NCBI GenBank assembly: GCA_049976205.1
Contig: JBMFIR010000010.1
Coordinates: forward strand, 1 to 39,131
Origin: WYEN01 sp049976205
Lineage (GTDB): Archaea > Thermoproteota > Thermoprotei_A > Sulfolobales > AG1
Reading direction: 5' to 3'
DNA: 39,131 bases
In this document: one piece after another, positions 15,720 through 24,014 of the stretch
How the letters are laid out: each line of letters opens with the position of its first letter
How positions within the stretch are numbered: position 1 is the first letter of the stretch
Position numbers and translations under genes: made by a program
The notes under the pieces: model-generated
The model's input: only the letters and a program-made list of their open reading frames with translations
Database searches by the model: none
What the model was told of the DNA's origin: nothing

Positions 15720-16142
15720 ATGGTTATTCAGCGAACATTTGTTATGATTAAACCAGATGGTTACTCTAGAGGCTTAGTTGGAGAGATCATTTCAAGGATC
15801 GAGAGAAAAGGATTAAGAATAATTGGTATGAAGCTTATTAAAATGAGTAGAGAGCAAGCTGAGAAGCTCTATAGTGTTCATCGTGACAAGCCGTTTTTTA
15901 AGGATCTAGTAAGCTTTGTCACTAGTGGACCCGTGGTGGTGATGGTTGTTGAGGGAGAGTCCGCGGTAGAGGTCATGAGAATAATGATTGGTTCAACAGA
16001 TGGTAGGAAAGCGCCTCCTGGAACAATTAGAGGAGACTATGCATTATCTATTCAAGAGAATGTTATACACGCTTCAGACTCGCCTGAGACGGCATCGTAC
16101 GAGATCTCGGTGTTCTTTAGAGAAGAAGAATTAGTAAGCTAA
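15720..16142 (+). CDS. ndk: Nucleoside diphosphate kinase
   Basis: The 140-residue NDK transfers the gamma phosphate of ATP to NDPs through a phosphohistidine. The active-site segment NVIHASDSPETA contains the catalytic His (about residue 116). TFVMIKPDGYSRGLVGEIISR at the start and STDGRKAPPGTIRGD complete the family pattern. It follows rpl24e closely, so it is probably cotranscribed. The 115 bases after it are AT-rich, with no gene. Confidence 0.98.
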   Translation: MVIQRTFVMIKPDGYSRGLVGEIISRIERKGLRIIGMKLIKMSREQAEKLYSVHRDKPFFKDLVSFVTSGPVVVMVVEGESAVEVMRIMIGSTDGRKAPPGTIRGDYALSIQENVIHASDSPETASYEISVFFREEELVS

Positions 16143-16257
16143 TAAATAGCTATCCTCGATCCTCTTCAGGTTATTAATTTTTAATTTATTTTAAAGAGTA
16201 TTAGAGTCAGAGGGTTCTCAGATCTCGTTAAAATCAATAGATGAAACAAGAGTTAAG

Positions 16258-16842
16258 ATGAGTATTAAGGGTATCTTGGATAGCCTAAGATCTTCTCTCA
16301 AGTATAAGAGAATGGTAATGATCCCCGAGGAAAGTTTTATAGCTATTATAACTAATAAGTATAGAGTAAAGATCCTTACACTACTATCAAGAGGTCCTCT
16401 CAAAGCTTCGGAGATAGCGAGAGCATTAAAATCAACTAGAGCTTTAGTATACAAGTATTTAAAGGATCTAGAGAGTAGAGGATTAGTAGAGAAAGAGGGA
16501 GAGTATTTTAAATTATCCTCAGCCATATACCTAGTGTATAAATTAAGTAGAAGTGATGAAGGTATCGTATTCGAAATAAATAGAGATAGAGCTATATTCA
16601 TTGATGAAAGATACGGCTTAATATTCGTATCCCAAGAATGGAAGGATCTGGAGGCTATATGTAGTAATTGTGCTATTATTAACTTATGCGCTGAGGAAAT
16701 TAGTAGTTGGGCTAAGAGAAACAAGATTGATATAAGCCTCAAAAAATTTCCTGCTCAGAACATAGCTAATGTAATGTCTCAATATGTCTACGATAGATTA
16801 GAGAAATATTTAGAGAAAGGATACATTATAATTAGGAGATAG
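16258..16842 (+). CDS. Winged-helix transcriptional regulator with Cys-rich segment
   Basis: A 194-residue protein. Residues ~28-90 form an ArsR/MarR-like winged helix: YRVKILTLLSRGPLKASEIA, then RALVYKYLKDLESRGLVEKE. After it comes a beta-rich region (IVFEINRDRAIFIDERYGLI), then CSNCAIINLC (about 139-148), a Cys-x2-Cys-x6-Cys cluster that could bind metal or act as a redox switch. A helical tail follows. The next gene, a kinase-like protein, starts four bases downstream behind AGGAGAT placed in this gene's last codons, so the two are translationally coupled. The regulator's target is unknown; autoregulation of the pair is plausible. Confidence 0.8.
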   Translation: MSIKGILDSLRSSLKYKRMVMIPEESFIAIITNKYRVKILTLLSRGPLKASEIARALKSTRALVYKYLKDLESRGLVEKEGEYFKLSSAIYLVYKLSRSDEGIVFEINRDRAIFIDERYGLIFVSQEWKDLEAICSNCAIINLCAEEISSWAKRNKIDISLKKFPAQNIANVMSQYVYDRLEKYLEKGYIIIRR

Positions 16843-16846
16843 ATTT

Positions 16847-18403
16847 TTGAGTAATAATGTATATAGGCACAAGTTAGTTGTGGAGATATCTAGTGAAAGA
16901 TCTATTTTGCCAAGACTTTATATAGATGAAAGATCCGGTAAAATACGACTTGTCATTAATGAGAATTTATTGGAATACGATTGTTTATTTAATATATTCT
17001 CCTATTCACTATGTGTAGCTTACCTATTTTACGCAGATGAAAAATATTTTGATCCGGGTCTATTTGAGAGAAGTTTAAGGAATAATTTATTTTCACAATT
17101 TATTGAAGATTTGGTATTATTCGGAAGAATAAAGGAGTTAGCTAAATTTCATGTGAAGTATATACTATATAAGAGGTTATATGATCTAATGCAAAAATTC
17201 CGTGATATAGATCTTTTTAGAGTAATTAGTTATAGATATCTTAATGAGGATAGTCAGAGAATATATAACATAGATCTTTTGATCAAAAAATCTCTTGAGA
17301 TGAGCTACGAGGATCAATATATAGATAAAGAAATTATTTCTAGGATTCTTAATAAATACCGAGATCTTCAAACAGATTTTTTGATAAGAATAAGAATTGA
17401 GTGGAGTAAAGTAGTTTCTTCAATGAATCGCTTAAGTAATGTCTTAGAGAAAAGTATTAATCCTATGATAAATATACTTAGAGAGATCAGATTCAGGGAA
17501 GATCTAAAGTGGTCTCCGCCTAGACCTGAGACACTAATTATATTATATGAAGGCTCAGTACTAAAGGGTGTAAGGATCCCTGGGAGAGCTAAAAAGGAGG
17601 GACCCAGAGGCTTAGTAGAAAAATTCCTCGGATCAATTTCATCAGCCAAGATAAAAACATATAGAGAGAATGATAAAGAGTATAGAGTCGTGGAGAAGAG
17701 GTATCTAGATATTACCTCGGTTAAATGGTTCTTTTCCGCACCTGTAATAGAACTACTGAGAAGAGTTGGTGTTAGGCTATATACTGATCCTTTGGAGAGA
17801 CTATCAAACGATTACTACTTCTCAATTAAATTAAGAGAAATAGGGTTAAAAACACCAAGAACTCTATTTCTTGATCCATGGAATTATGTTCTTGTGAGAG
17901 ACTATGTGGATGGAGTAAACATCGCAGAATACATTAGTAGTGATATTAGCGAGAGAGATCTTGGAGGTGTGTGTGTATTATTAGGCGATCAATTAAGTCT
18001 ATTACATTCAAAAGATATTTGTTTAGGAGACGCAAATCCCAGGAATTTCATAGTTGTATCACGTAATGATTCTAAGGAGGTATATTACATAGATCTTGAG
18101 CAGGCAGGTATTTGTAAAGAAAATACTGCTAAAACATGGGATCTCTCTACATTTGTATATTTCATGTATCTCATGAAAGGATTTAAAAAAGATCGTGCTA
18201 TAAAGAAATGTTTCAGATATCTCCTTAACTCCTATGCAGAGAAGTATTCCAGTGAAGAAATTATTCATAAAATCGATGATCCGTTATTCTTCTCGATTTT
18301 TGTCTCAGGTACTTCATTAATCTTCTCCCCAATAGCTTCAGCATCTATTTATAAGGCATATTCACTATTATCAGAAGTAAAGAAGGAGATCTTAGAAAAA
18401 TAG
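16847..18403 (+). CDS. RIO/Bud32-like kinase-fold protein with large uncharacterised N-terminal domain
   Basis: A 518-residue protein. About 240 N-terminal residues are helix-rich and unlike anything I know. The second half resembles an atypical kinase (RIO/Bud32/LPS-kinase group). VVEKRY (~285) may provide the ATP-binding Lys, and VLVRDYVDG (~350) looks like the hinge. LHSKDICLGDANPRNFIV (~385-402) is the catalytic loop (GDxxxxN), and YYIDLEQAG (~411-419) supplies the metal-binding Asp, with DLE replacing DFG. No membrane segment is visible. The start is TTG 16847 behind AGGAGAT. It is coupled to the upstream winged-helix regulator; the substrate is unknown. The kinase assignment is motif-based. 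Confidence 0.7.
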   Translation: MSNNVYRHKLVVEISSERSILPRLYIDERSGKIRLVINENLLEYDCLFNIFSYSLCVAYLFYADEKYFDPGLFERSLRNNLFSQFIEDLVLFGRIKELAKFHVKYILYKRLYDLMQKFRDIDLFRVISYRYLNEDSQRIYNIDLLIKKSLEMSYEDQYIDKEIISRILNKYRDLQTDFLIRIRIEWSKVVSSMNRLSNVLEKSINPMINILREIRFREDLKWSPPRPETLIILYEGSVLKGVRIPGRAKKEGPRGLVEKFLGSISSAKIKTYRENDKEYRVVEKRYLDITSVKWFFSAPVIELLRRVGVRLYTDPLERLSNDYYFSIKLREIGLKTPRTLFLDPWNYVLVRDYVDGVNIAEYISSDISERDLGGVCVLLGDQLSLLHSKDICLGDANPRNFIVVSRNDSKEVYYIDLEQAGICKENTAKTWDLSTFVYFMYLMKGFKKDRAIKKCFRYLLNSYAEKYSSEEIIHKIDDPLFFSIFVSGTSLIFSPIASASIYKAYSLLSEVKKEILEK

Positions 18404-18471
18404 ATCAGGATCACTGACATTAGAAATTCAACGTTAGAATCATCATTAAATATTAAAAATATTCGAATTAA

Positions 18472-20442
18472 TTATTCTCCATCTCTCAAATGAATAACTT
18501 TTTCACTAGTCTCTAAAACTGTTTTTACAGACTTGATAACTTCCGTCTCTGTAATTGGTCTACCAGTCCATTTAAGAGCTAGATGAGGTATTTCAATACC
18601 TGTTTCCATTCTTATTAACTTAGCTGCTTGACCAAGATAGTTATTTTCTACTGAAATAATGATTCTGCTTCTCTCAAGGATTCTCTTAACATATTCTCTC
18701 GGGAATGGTGAGAACACTTTTAATTGCAGAAAACTTACATCTAAACCCTCTCTTCTCAATGTCTCTAAAGCATCTACAGCGGCACCCTTAACACTTCCCC
18801 AACCTACTATAAGTATCTCACTACCCTCCTCACCATATAACACAGCTCTCTCTTTCTCACTTATCTCCTTATCTGCTGTCTCTAATTTCTTTAATCTCTT
18901 CACATACATCTTATATCTAATCTCAGGATCCTCTGTTATATGTCCTTTCTCGTCGTGTTCATCCCCTGTGTACCACATAACAGTTTCTGGAGACCCTATG
19001 AAGGCTCTTGGTGATATGCCATCCTCCGTTAATTTGAACCTCTTGTAATCCCATCCCCCTCTTTCAATAATTTTTCCTCTCTCTATCTTTATGTCATCGG
19101 GTTTAGGAACATTTATTAGGGACCAGGAATTGGCTAGGTTTTTATCGACTAAATGTATAACTGGTAGCTGATATTTCTCAGCCCAATTAAGAGCCTTAAT
19201 AGCGTCATATACTAATTCCTCATGATCTCCTGATGCAATAACTATCTTCGGAAACTCTCCGTGTCCAGCGAAAAGCGAGAACAAAAGATCTGATTGACTA
19301 TCCCTCGTCGGTAATCCCGTGCTAGGTCCTCCTCTCATGTAGTATGTTACTACTACAGGAACCTCATTCATTCCAGCGAATCCCAGACCCTCAACCATTA
19401 AAGAAAAGCCGGGTCCACTAGTTGCTGTAGCCGATCTCGCGCCTGTTAAGGCGGCTCCTATAGCCATATTTATGGCGGCTAGCTCATCTTCTGTTTGAAA
19501 AACTAGAACTCCTGCTCCTTTAAGGATCTCGGCCTCTTCCTTAAATTCTGGATCTACTTCAATTAGTTCAAACCCTTCTAAGAAGAAGGATTCATCTGCA
19601 GCTGGTGTTATCGGATAATAAGTCTGTACAGTTAATCCGCCTAGTATCTTGCCTATAGCGATAGCCTCGTTACCGTTCACAAGAACCATTTTATCTCTAC
19701 TATTCGCTGGTTTAGCTAAAGATTTAAAGACTTTGAATCGATCCTTTGCGTACTCATATACTATCTTAGCAACTAACTCATTTTGTTGTATCACCTGTGG
19801 TCTTCGTAAACCAAAATAAGACTCTAGAGCACCTCTAAACACTTCTAGAGGTATATTAATGGTGTATGCTATTGCGGCTAATACAGCGGTGTTTAAAAAT
19901 CTTTGAACAGTGCTTAGAGACTGGGCTCCTAGTTTTTCGGCAACGATCTTTAGAATATCTTGGTAAGGAAATGGATATAATTTAGCGTTTAATTTCTCTA
20001 CTGAATATCTTAAAGCGCCCTCCACGGTATCTGGGTAGCCGTTGTCCATTAATATTCGAGAGATTCTCTCTTTAGTAACTTCAAACATCATAGGTAAAGA
20101 ATCTATTTTAATTTTCTCGAAACTAGGATCGTATATTATAGCTCCTCCAGAAGCTATATCTCTGAAATGAGTAGCCACAGACTCAGCGTCCATCGCAGCG
20201 ACGATGTCAGCATAGCTTCTTACAGAGTTCACTCTAGATGTTTTAGCTCTTACTTGGAAGTAGCTGTGTCTACCAGTTATATTCGAGTAATACTCTCTCT
20301 TCCCATAGACATAATACCCGTATCCTGCTAATACTCTTATGAACACTTGAGCAGCTGTCTCTACACCTCCGCCTTGGGGTCCTCCGAGAATAACCTCTAT
20401 TTCATTGACCTGATCCAATTTATTCGCACCAACATATCTCAA
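18472..20442 (-). CDS. 2-oxoacid:ferredoxin oxidoreductase, fused gamma-alpha subunit
   Basis: This 656-residue subunit oxidatively decarboxylates 2-oxoacids to acyl-CoA with ferredoxin as acceptor. Residues ~14-200 are the gamma domain (LGGPQGGGVETAAQVFIR). The alpha domain begins near 250 with NGNEAIAIGKILGG and has YPITPAADE (~280), the variant of the YPITPSTD motif. ATSGPGFSLMVEGLGFAGM follows. The thiamine-binding beta subunit (~300 aa), usually adjacent, is not in this window on either side. The start is TTG 20442, probably leaderless from a TATA at ~20461-20469. Substrate range cannot be told. Confidence 0.92.
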   Translation of the reverse strand: MRYVGANKLDQVNEIEVILGGPQGGGVETAAQVFIRVLAGYGYYVYGKREYYSNITGRHSYFQVRAKTSRVNSVRSYADIVAAMDAESVATHFRDIASGGAIIYDPSFEKIKIDSLPMMFEVTKERISRILMDNGYPDTVEGALRYSVEKLNAKLYPFPYQDILKIVAEKLGAQSLSTVQRFLNTAVLAAIAYTINIPLEVFRGALESYFGLRRPQVIQQNELVAKIVYEYAKDRFKVFKSLAKPANSRDKMVLVNGNEAIAIGKILGGLTVQTYYPITPAADESFFLEGFELIEVDPEFKEEAEILKGAGVLVFQTEDELAAINMAIGAALTGARSATATSGPGFSLMVEGLGFAGMNEVPVVVTYYMRGGPSTGLPTRDSQSDLLFSLFAGHGEFPKIVIASGDHEELVYDAIKALNWAEKYQLPVIHLVDKNLANSWSLINVPKPDDIKIERGKIIERGGWDYKRFKLTEDGISPRAFIGSPETVMWYTGDEHDEKGHITEDPEIRYKMYVKRLKKLETADKEISEKERAVLYGEEGSEILIVGWGSVKGAAVDALETLRREGLDVSFLQLKVFSPFPREYVKRILERSRIIISVENNYLGQAAKLIRMETGIEIPHLALKWTGRPITETEVIKSVKTVLETSEKVIHLRDGE

Positions 20443-20455
20443 TATAGAAATCTCT

Positions 20456-20471
20456 TTATCATATATAAGCT
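20456..20471 (-). promoter_or_regulatory. TATA box for the 2-oxoacid oxidoreductase gene
   Basis: On the minus strand, AAGCTTATATATGATAAAG spans about 20455-20473. Its TATA centre lies about 25 bases before TTG 20442, predicting a leaderless transcript. Confidence 0.45.
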
Positions 20472-20493
20472 TTCCATTAAATAATGAGCGATC

Positions 20494-21390
20494 TCAGCTG
20501 ATATCTAACTCTTTATCTTTGAATAACACAATATAAATAGAGCTTATAGAGATTATTAATGAAATTATTAATGAAAACAATACTTGGTAAAATATTCTAT
20601 ATACTAGAGATAAATAGAGTATATGTGAGGAATTGTATATTATAATGATCATAGGTGTGACTATAAGCAGTAAAATAAGTGCCTTAGAGAAAACTCCTAA
20701 TCCTCTCTTCTCATACTCCTCATCAATATTTAATAAAGATCGGCTCATTAAAATTATTTCACTAATAACTTTTCTAGATAATAAATATGTTAATGTTACT
20801 CCTCCGATAAAGCCTCCTATGTGTGCGAAAAAAGCAATATTGCCTCCTATGAATAGACCATAGATGAGATTAATAAAGATCCATATGATTAGAAAGATAG
20901 AGACAGTAAAAGATCCGCATATAGGTATTGGAGCAAATATACATAAGGTTAATATTCTACGTGGATAGACCATGAAGTAGCCTCCTAATAAACCGCTTAT
21001 AGCTCCTGAAGCACCAATAGCATATATATTAAACCCCCCATATAGCATAGGAAGTGTTATCGTGTAGAACAGTGATCCAAATACTCCCGATAGTAGATAA
21101 AGTAGCAGGTATCTATGTCTATTTAATAAAGTCTCTAATTCTTTTCCGAAATAATATAGTACATACATATTGAAGAAGATATGAAAAATATTTCCATGTA
21201 TAAACATTGAAGTAATTAGAGTCTCTAAATCTCTTACCTCATAGAGCCTTGCTGGGGAAAATCCGTATCTTGCCACGATGCTGGGATCTATATACAAGAA
21301 ATTATTCTTCCATGAAAAAATTGCATAGATCAACACATTAAGCAGTATAATTGAGTAAGTCATATATGCTCTCCGATTCTCGTATATCAT
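20494..21390 (-). CDS. Rhomboid-family intramembrane serine protease
   Basis: A 298-residue membrane protein with six or more hydrophobic segments. The catalytic Ser is in GASGAISGLLGGY (about residues 127-139) and the catalytic His in FFAHIGGFIGG (about 187-197), the rhomboid dyad. FIHGNIFHIFFNMYVLYYFG is the conserved HxxxHxxxN-type helix. It cuts transmembrane substrates in the cytoplasmic membrane. After the core fold come about 90 extra residues with two more hydrophobic stretches, a C-terminal extension seen in some archaeal rhomboids. It is read divergently from the SRP RNA gene. Confidence 0.92.
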   Translation of the reverse strand: MIYENRRAYMTYSIILLNVLIYAIFSWKNNFLYIDPSIVARYGFSPARLYEVRDLETLITSMFIHGNIFHIFFNMYVLYYFGKELETLLNRHRYLLLYLLSGVFGSLFYTITLPMLYGGFNIYAIGASGAISGLLGGYFMVYPRRILTLCIFAPIPICGSFTVSIFLIIWIFINLIYGLFIGGNIAFFAHIGGFIGGVTLTYLLSRKVISEIILMSRSLLNIDEEYEKRGLGVFSKALILLLIVTPMIIIIYNSSHILYLSLVYRIFYQVLFSLIISLIISISSIYIVLFKDKELDIS

Positions 21391-21460
21391 TTAAACAGCC
21401 TCTACTCAAATCCTCAACATCTAAGCATAAATAAAAAACTTAAACACATAATAATTTATT

Positions 21461-21770
21461 GGCGGGTAGGGCCCGGGGACTCGCCCATCCCCCAAGCCCG
21501 AATTGGGCGTAAGGCGGGGGCCAGTAACCGTGTGATGTGTGTATACATATAGAGAGAGCCTTGACCCCGCTATGAACCCCGCCCCATGGGGTCGGCGGTG
21601 GCGGAAGGTCTCTCGGAGGAGAGACCTAACCGCCTTTGCACGGGGAACCTGGCTAGGGCCGGAAGGCAGCAACCTAACCCGTGACGTCCGACGTTCATGG
21701 GTCAACGGGGGGAGTTTAGGGGTCTGGGGAACTCTCTCTATATGTATACACACATCACACGGAGCCGCCG
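21461..21770 (+). ncRNA. ffs: Signal recognition particle 7S RNA
   Basis: A GC-rich ~310-base structured RNA in AT-rich DNA. The 5' GGCGGG (21461) pairs with the 3' CCGCC (21765-21769). The long helix 5 pairs 21528-21558 with 21732-21762 without a mismatch. The S domain contains GGCCGGAAGGCAGCAAC (about 21658-21674), the GNAR tetraloop and asymmetric-loop region of helix 8 that SRP54 recognises. The 5' part (21461-21527) would form the Alu domain. An AT-rich TATA-like stretch sits near 21430-21445, and T-runs (TTTT, TTTTT) follow at 21771-21781. The strand is fixed by the GGAAGGCAGC motif. It acts with SRP19 and SRP54 in membrane targeting. Confidence 0.95.
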
Positions 21771-21780
21771 TTTTCAGTTT

Positions 21781-22308
21781 TTAGTAAGGTACTTTTTTGA
21801 GTCTTAGTAAATATGCTCCATAGTTGGCTGCTATATGAAGTATTAATGCTATTGATACACCACATAAATATATTTTAAGATCTATGTTTAGACCTAGTGG
21901 GGTCTCTATTCCAGAGATCTTGATTATGAGAGAGGCAAGTACTAAGAAAAGTGTTTGATCTAGTATTGGTGCTGGTGCTCCTCTTTCTATCCCAAGCCTT
22001 CTCTTAATGAATGCTCCAATAATATCTCCTAACCACGCTCCTAAACCTGATAACAAACCGTAGATATGATAAAACACGCTATGTGTATATGCTGAATATA
22101 TGGATCCGACAGCGCCACCTACTATTAAGAATAATAAAGAACCTTCAATAGTTTTCCCGTCTCCCAGTAATCTTCTCCCATCAATGAATATTGCTCCTCT
22201 ATCGATAGGAACTCCTTTCACTAATAGAACAGGAGCGCCATTGGCAGCCATAGCTGGAAAATATATCACTAGGGTCTCTATTACGAGTTTAATGATCTCA
22301 TAAAGCAC
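21781..22308 (-). CDS. carS: CDP-archaeol synthase
   Basis: A 175-residue integral membrane enzyme that activates digeranylgeranylglyceryl phosphate with CTP in archaeal lipid synthesis. The family signature is MAANGAPVLLVKG, followed by FIDGRRLLGDGKTIEGSLLF. Four to five hydrophobic segments fill the rest. The start is GTG 22308, overlapping the end of the RadA-like gene by 11 bases. Its stop lies in the T-run following the convergent SRP RNA gene. Confidence 0.95.
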   Translation of the reverse strand: MLYEIIKLVIETLVIYFPAMAANGAPVLLVKGVPIDRGAIFIDGRRLLGDGKTIEGSLLFLIVGGAVGSIYSAYTHSVFYHIYGLLSGLGAWLGDIIGAFIKRRLGIERGAPAPILDQTLFLVLASLIIKISGIETPLGLNIDLKIYLCGVSIALILHIAANYGAYLLRLKKVPY

Positions 22309-22930
22309 TTCTCCACACCAAATTACTTTTATCTATAGAGAAAAGAAATTCTTTATTATCTCTTTCTAGGATGATTTCGAAGAGATTAATATCTTTTTTA
22401 CTGGATCTGATAACATAAGGTCTGTAAAAATCTAAGAAAACTATTCCAGAAGGTTCTAATCCCTCCTCTGTTTCTCGAACCTGTGCTATGGCTAAAACAT
22501 AATTACCTAGGATCCTAGAGATATAATGTAGCATAGAAATTATTGAGGTGAATATCTCGTTAGATCTATAGCTATAGCCTCCCTCGATACGATAGAGATA
22601 ATTGATCGTGTCTATAATAATTATGTCATGATTCTCTACTAATAAGATTGTTACTGTCTTCAGAAGTTCCGTGAGTGTTCTAGGGAAAACGAATTTAATG
22701 TCTCTATCTATAATCTCAGGATCACTTAATAAATTCGCTATATTAATGCTACCTTCTGTGCATATATACACTACGCTGGAGCCTCTTAACACGCTTTCTC
22801 TAGCTATTTTTGACGCTAGATTCGTTTTTCCAGTACCAGGGTCTCCGTAAATTAAATAGAATCGATCTCTGCTATTAAGGATCTCATCTAACTCTTTATT
22901 TCCTGAGTATATTTTGTAAACTATTTCCAT
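22298..22930 (-). CDS. RecA/RadA-superfamily ATPase (RadB- or aRadC-like)
   Basis: A 210-residue single-domain ATPase with Walker A GDPGTGKT (about residues 29-36) and Walker B HDIIIIDTINYLYR (~97-110). A later segment LAIAQVRETEEGLEPSG resembles the RadA L1/L2 region. It lacks the N-terminal HhH domain and polymerisation motif of RadA, like RadB (Euryarchaeota) and the aRadC paralogs of Crenarchaeota, which modulate recombination. A KaiC-like signalling ATPase is an alternative. It is followed by, and overlaps, carS. Confidence 0.8.
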   Translation of the reverse strand: MEIVYKIYSGNKELDEILNSRDRFYLIYGDPGTGKTNLASKIARESVLRGSSVVYICTEGSINIANLLSDPEIIDRDIKFVFPRTLTELLKTVTILLVENHDIIIIDTINYLYRIEGGYSYRSNEIFTSIISMLHYISRILGNYVLAIAQVRETEEGLEPSGIVFLDFYRPYVIRSSKKDINLFEIILERDNKEFLFSIDKSNLVWRSAL

Positions 22931-22993
22931 ATTACCATTTAATCTAGTATTTAAGGATAATTTATTCTAAAAGAAAAAAATACTCTGAGGATC

Positions 22994-23620
22994 TTAATAC
23001 CTAAAGAATTTCTTAAACGAAATAATTTTCTCAATGGCGGCAGAAGCTATCTCAATCATCGTTTCCTCATTGATTCTTTCTGTATTTATAATGAGATCAT
23101 AGACACTCAGATCCTCTATATTGATGCTATAGATCTCTCTAAATCTTGATCTCATGGCATTCTCTCTAGACAATATTTCTCTCAGAGCCTCTTCAAAGCT
23201 CTTCTTATCTCTCTTAGAAACTCTCCTAGCTCTAGTCTCTAAAGAAGCTGTTACGTAAATAGATAAATCACTTAGATCCTTGAGTAGCCATCCTCCTATA
23301 TGAGCATCTATAACAACATTTCCTCTAACGGCTTCTTCTCTAGCAACTCTATCAATCTCGAGATCTATAGAAGGATCTTTCTTAGCTAATTCATCCAGTG
23401 TAGCTACATCCACGCCTCTCTCCATAGCTATTCTACGAAAAAGTGCTCCCGTTGAGTGATAGCGTAATTTAAATCTCTCTGCTAATTTTTTAGCTAACGT
23501 TGATTTTCCTGAACCTGGTGGACCACTGACAACAATAACTATACCTCTACTTTTTCCCGAAGAATAGCTACTTGACACATTATTTACAGAAATATCATCT
23601 TTATCACAGTAATTCGTCAT
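22994..23620 (-). CDS. cmk: Archaeal cytidylate kinase
   Basis: A ~208-residue (d)CMP kinase that phosphorylates CMP/dCMP with ATP. The P-loop VSGPPGSGKSTLAKKLAE lies ~30 residues in; YHSTGALFRRIAMERGVD is the CMP-binding part and IDAHIGGWLL the next conserved block. About 25 polar residues precede the P-loop strand, more than usual. I choose ATG 23620, which has GAGGAG about nine bases upstream; TTG 23638 is also in frame. eL34 lies upstream on the same strand, the common archaeal rpl34e-cmk pairing. Confidence 0.94.
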   Translation of the reverse strand: MTNYCDKDDISVNNVSSSYSSGKSRGIVIVVSGPPGSGKSTLAKKLAERFKLRYHSTGALFRRIAMERGVDVATLDELAKKDPSIDLEIDRVAREEAVRGNVVIDAHIGGWLLKDLSDLSIYVTASLETRARRVSKRDKKSFEEALREILSRENAMRSRFREIYSINIEDLSVYDLIINTERINEETMIEIASAAIEKIISFKKFFRY

Positions 23621-23688
23621 ATCCTTACAACTCCTCAATTAATAAAGTATATAAAAATAGTAGAGATCTATTATTAGCTAAGTCTATC

Positions 23689-23970
23689 TCAGCTGGATAC
23701 GAAAGACATTGATCTTATTTTTTCTTTCAAGACCTCCTCTAAGCATTTATGACATAAAACGCCCCCGAATATTCTCTCGGGTCTCTTCATTGTTTTAGAT
23801 AACTTCCTATGTTCGCTAGGTTTTCTAGGGACTCCTCCTAGAATAGCTCCGCATCTAGCGCATCTAGGCACAAAACTTTTTCTTCTCTCATAATGAATTA
23901 CTGATACTCCCGAAGGAACTCTAACCTTTACTCTCTTCAGAGACCTGGATCTGTACATTGGTCTCGGCAT
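23689..23970 (-). CDS. rpl34e: Large ribosomal subunit protein eL34
   Basis: The 93-residue eL34 starts MPRPMYRSRSLKRVKVRVPS and carries a zinc pair in CARCGAILGGVP (37-48) and another in LCHKCLEE (73-80). RKPSEHRKLSKTMKRPER is the family's basic central stretch. It lies upstream of cmk; the usual secY/adk genes of the archaeal cluster are not next to it. Confidence 0.97.
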   Translation of the reverse strand: MPRPMYRSRSLKRVKVRVPSGVSVIHYERRKSFVPRCARCGAILGGVPRKPSEHRKLSKTMKRPERIFGGVLCHKCLEEVLKEKIRSMSFVSS

Positions 23971-24014
23971 ATTTTCCAGCTCTATATAAAGAGAATTTTA
24001 TATCCTTAAATATT

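Noticed and set aside
20470..20510. Another C/D box sRNA (ATGAGCGATC...CTGA) between the 2-oxoacid oxidoreductase and rhomboid genes
   Set aside because: No proper C box, spacing far too short for a guide, and it overlaps the rhomboid stop.
21421..21784. Open frames on both strands across the GC-rich island (21421-21753 minus, 21539-21784 plus)
   Set aside because: They lie within the SRP RNA gene; the perfect helix and conserved GGAAGGCAGC motif explain the sequence.
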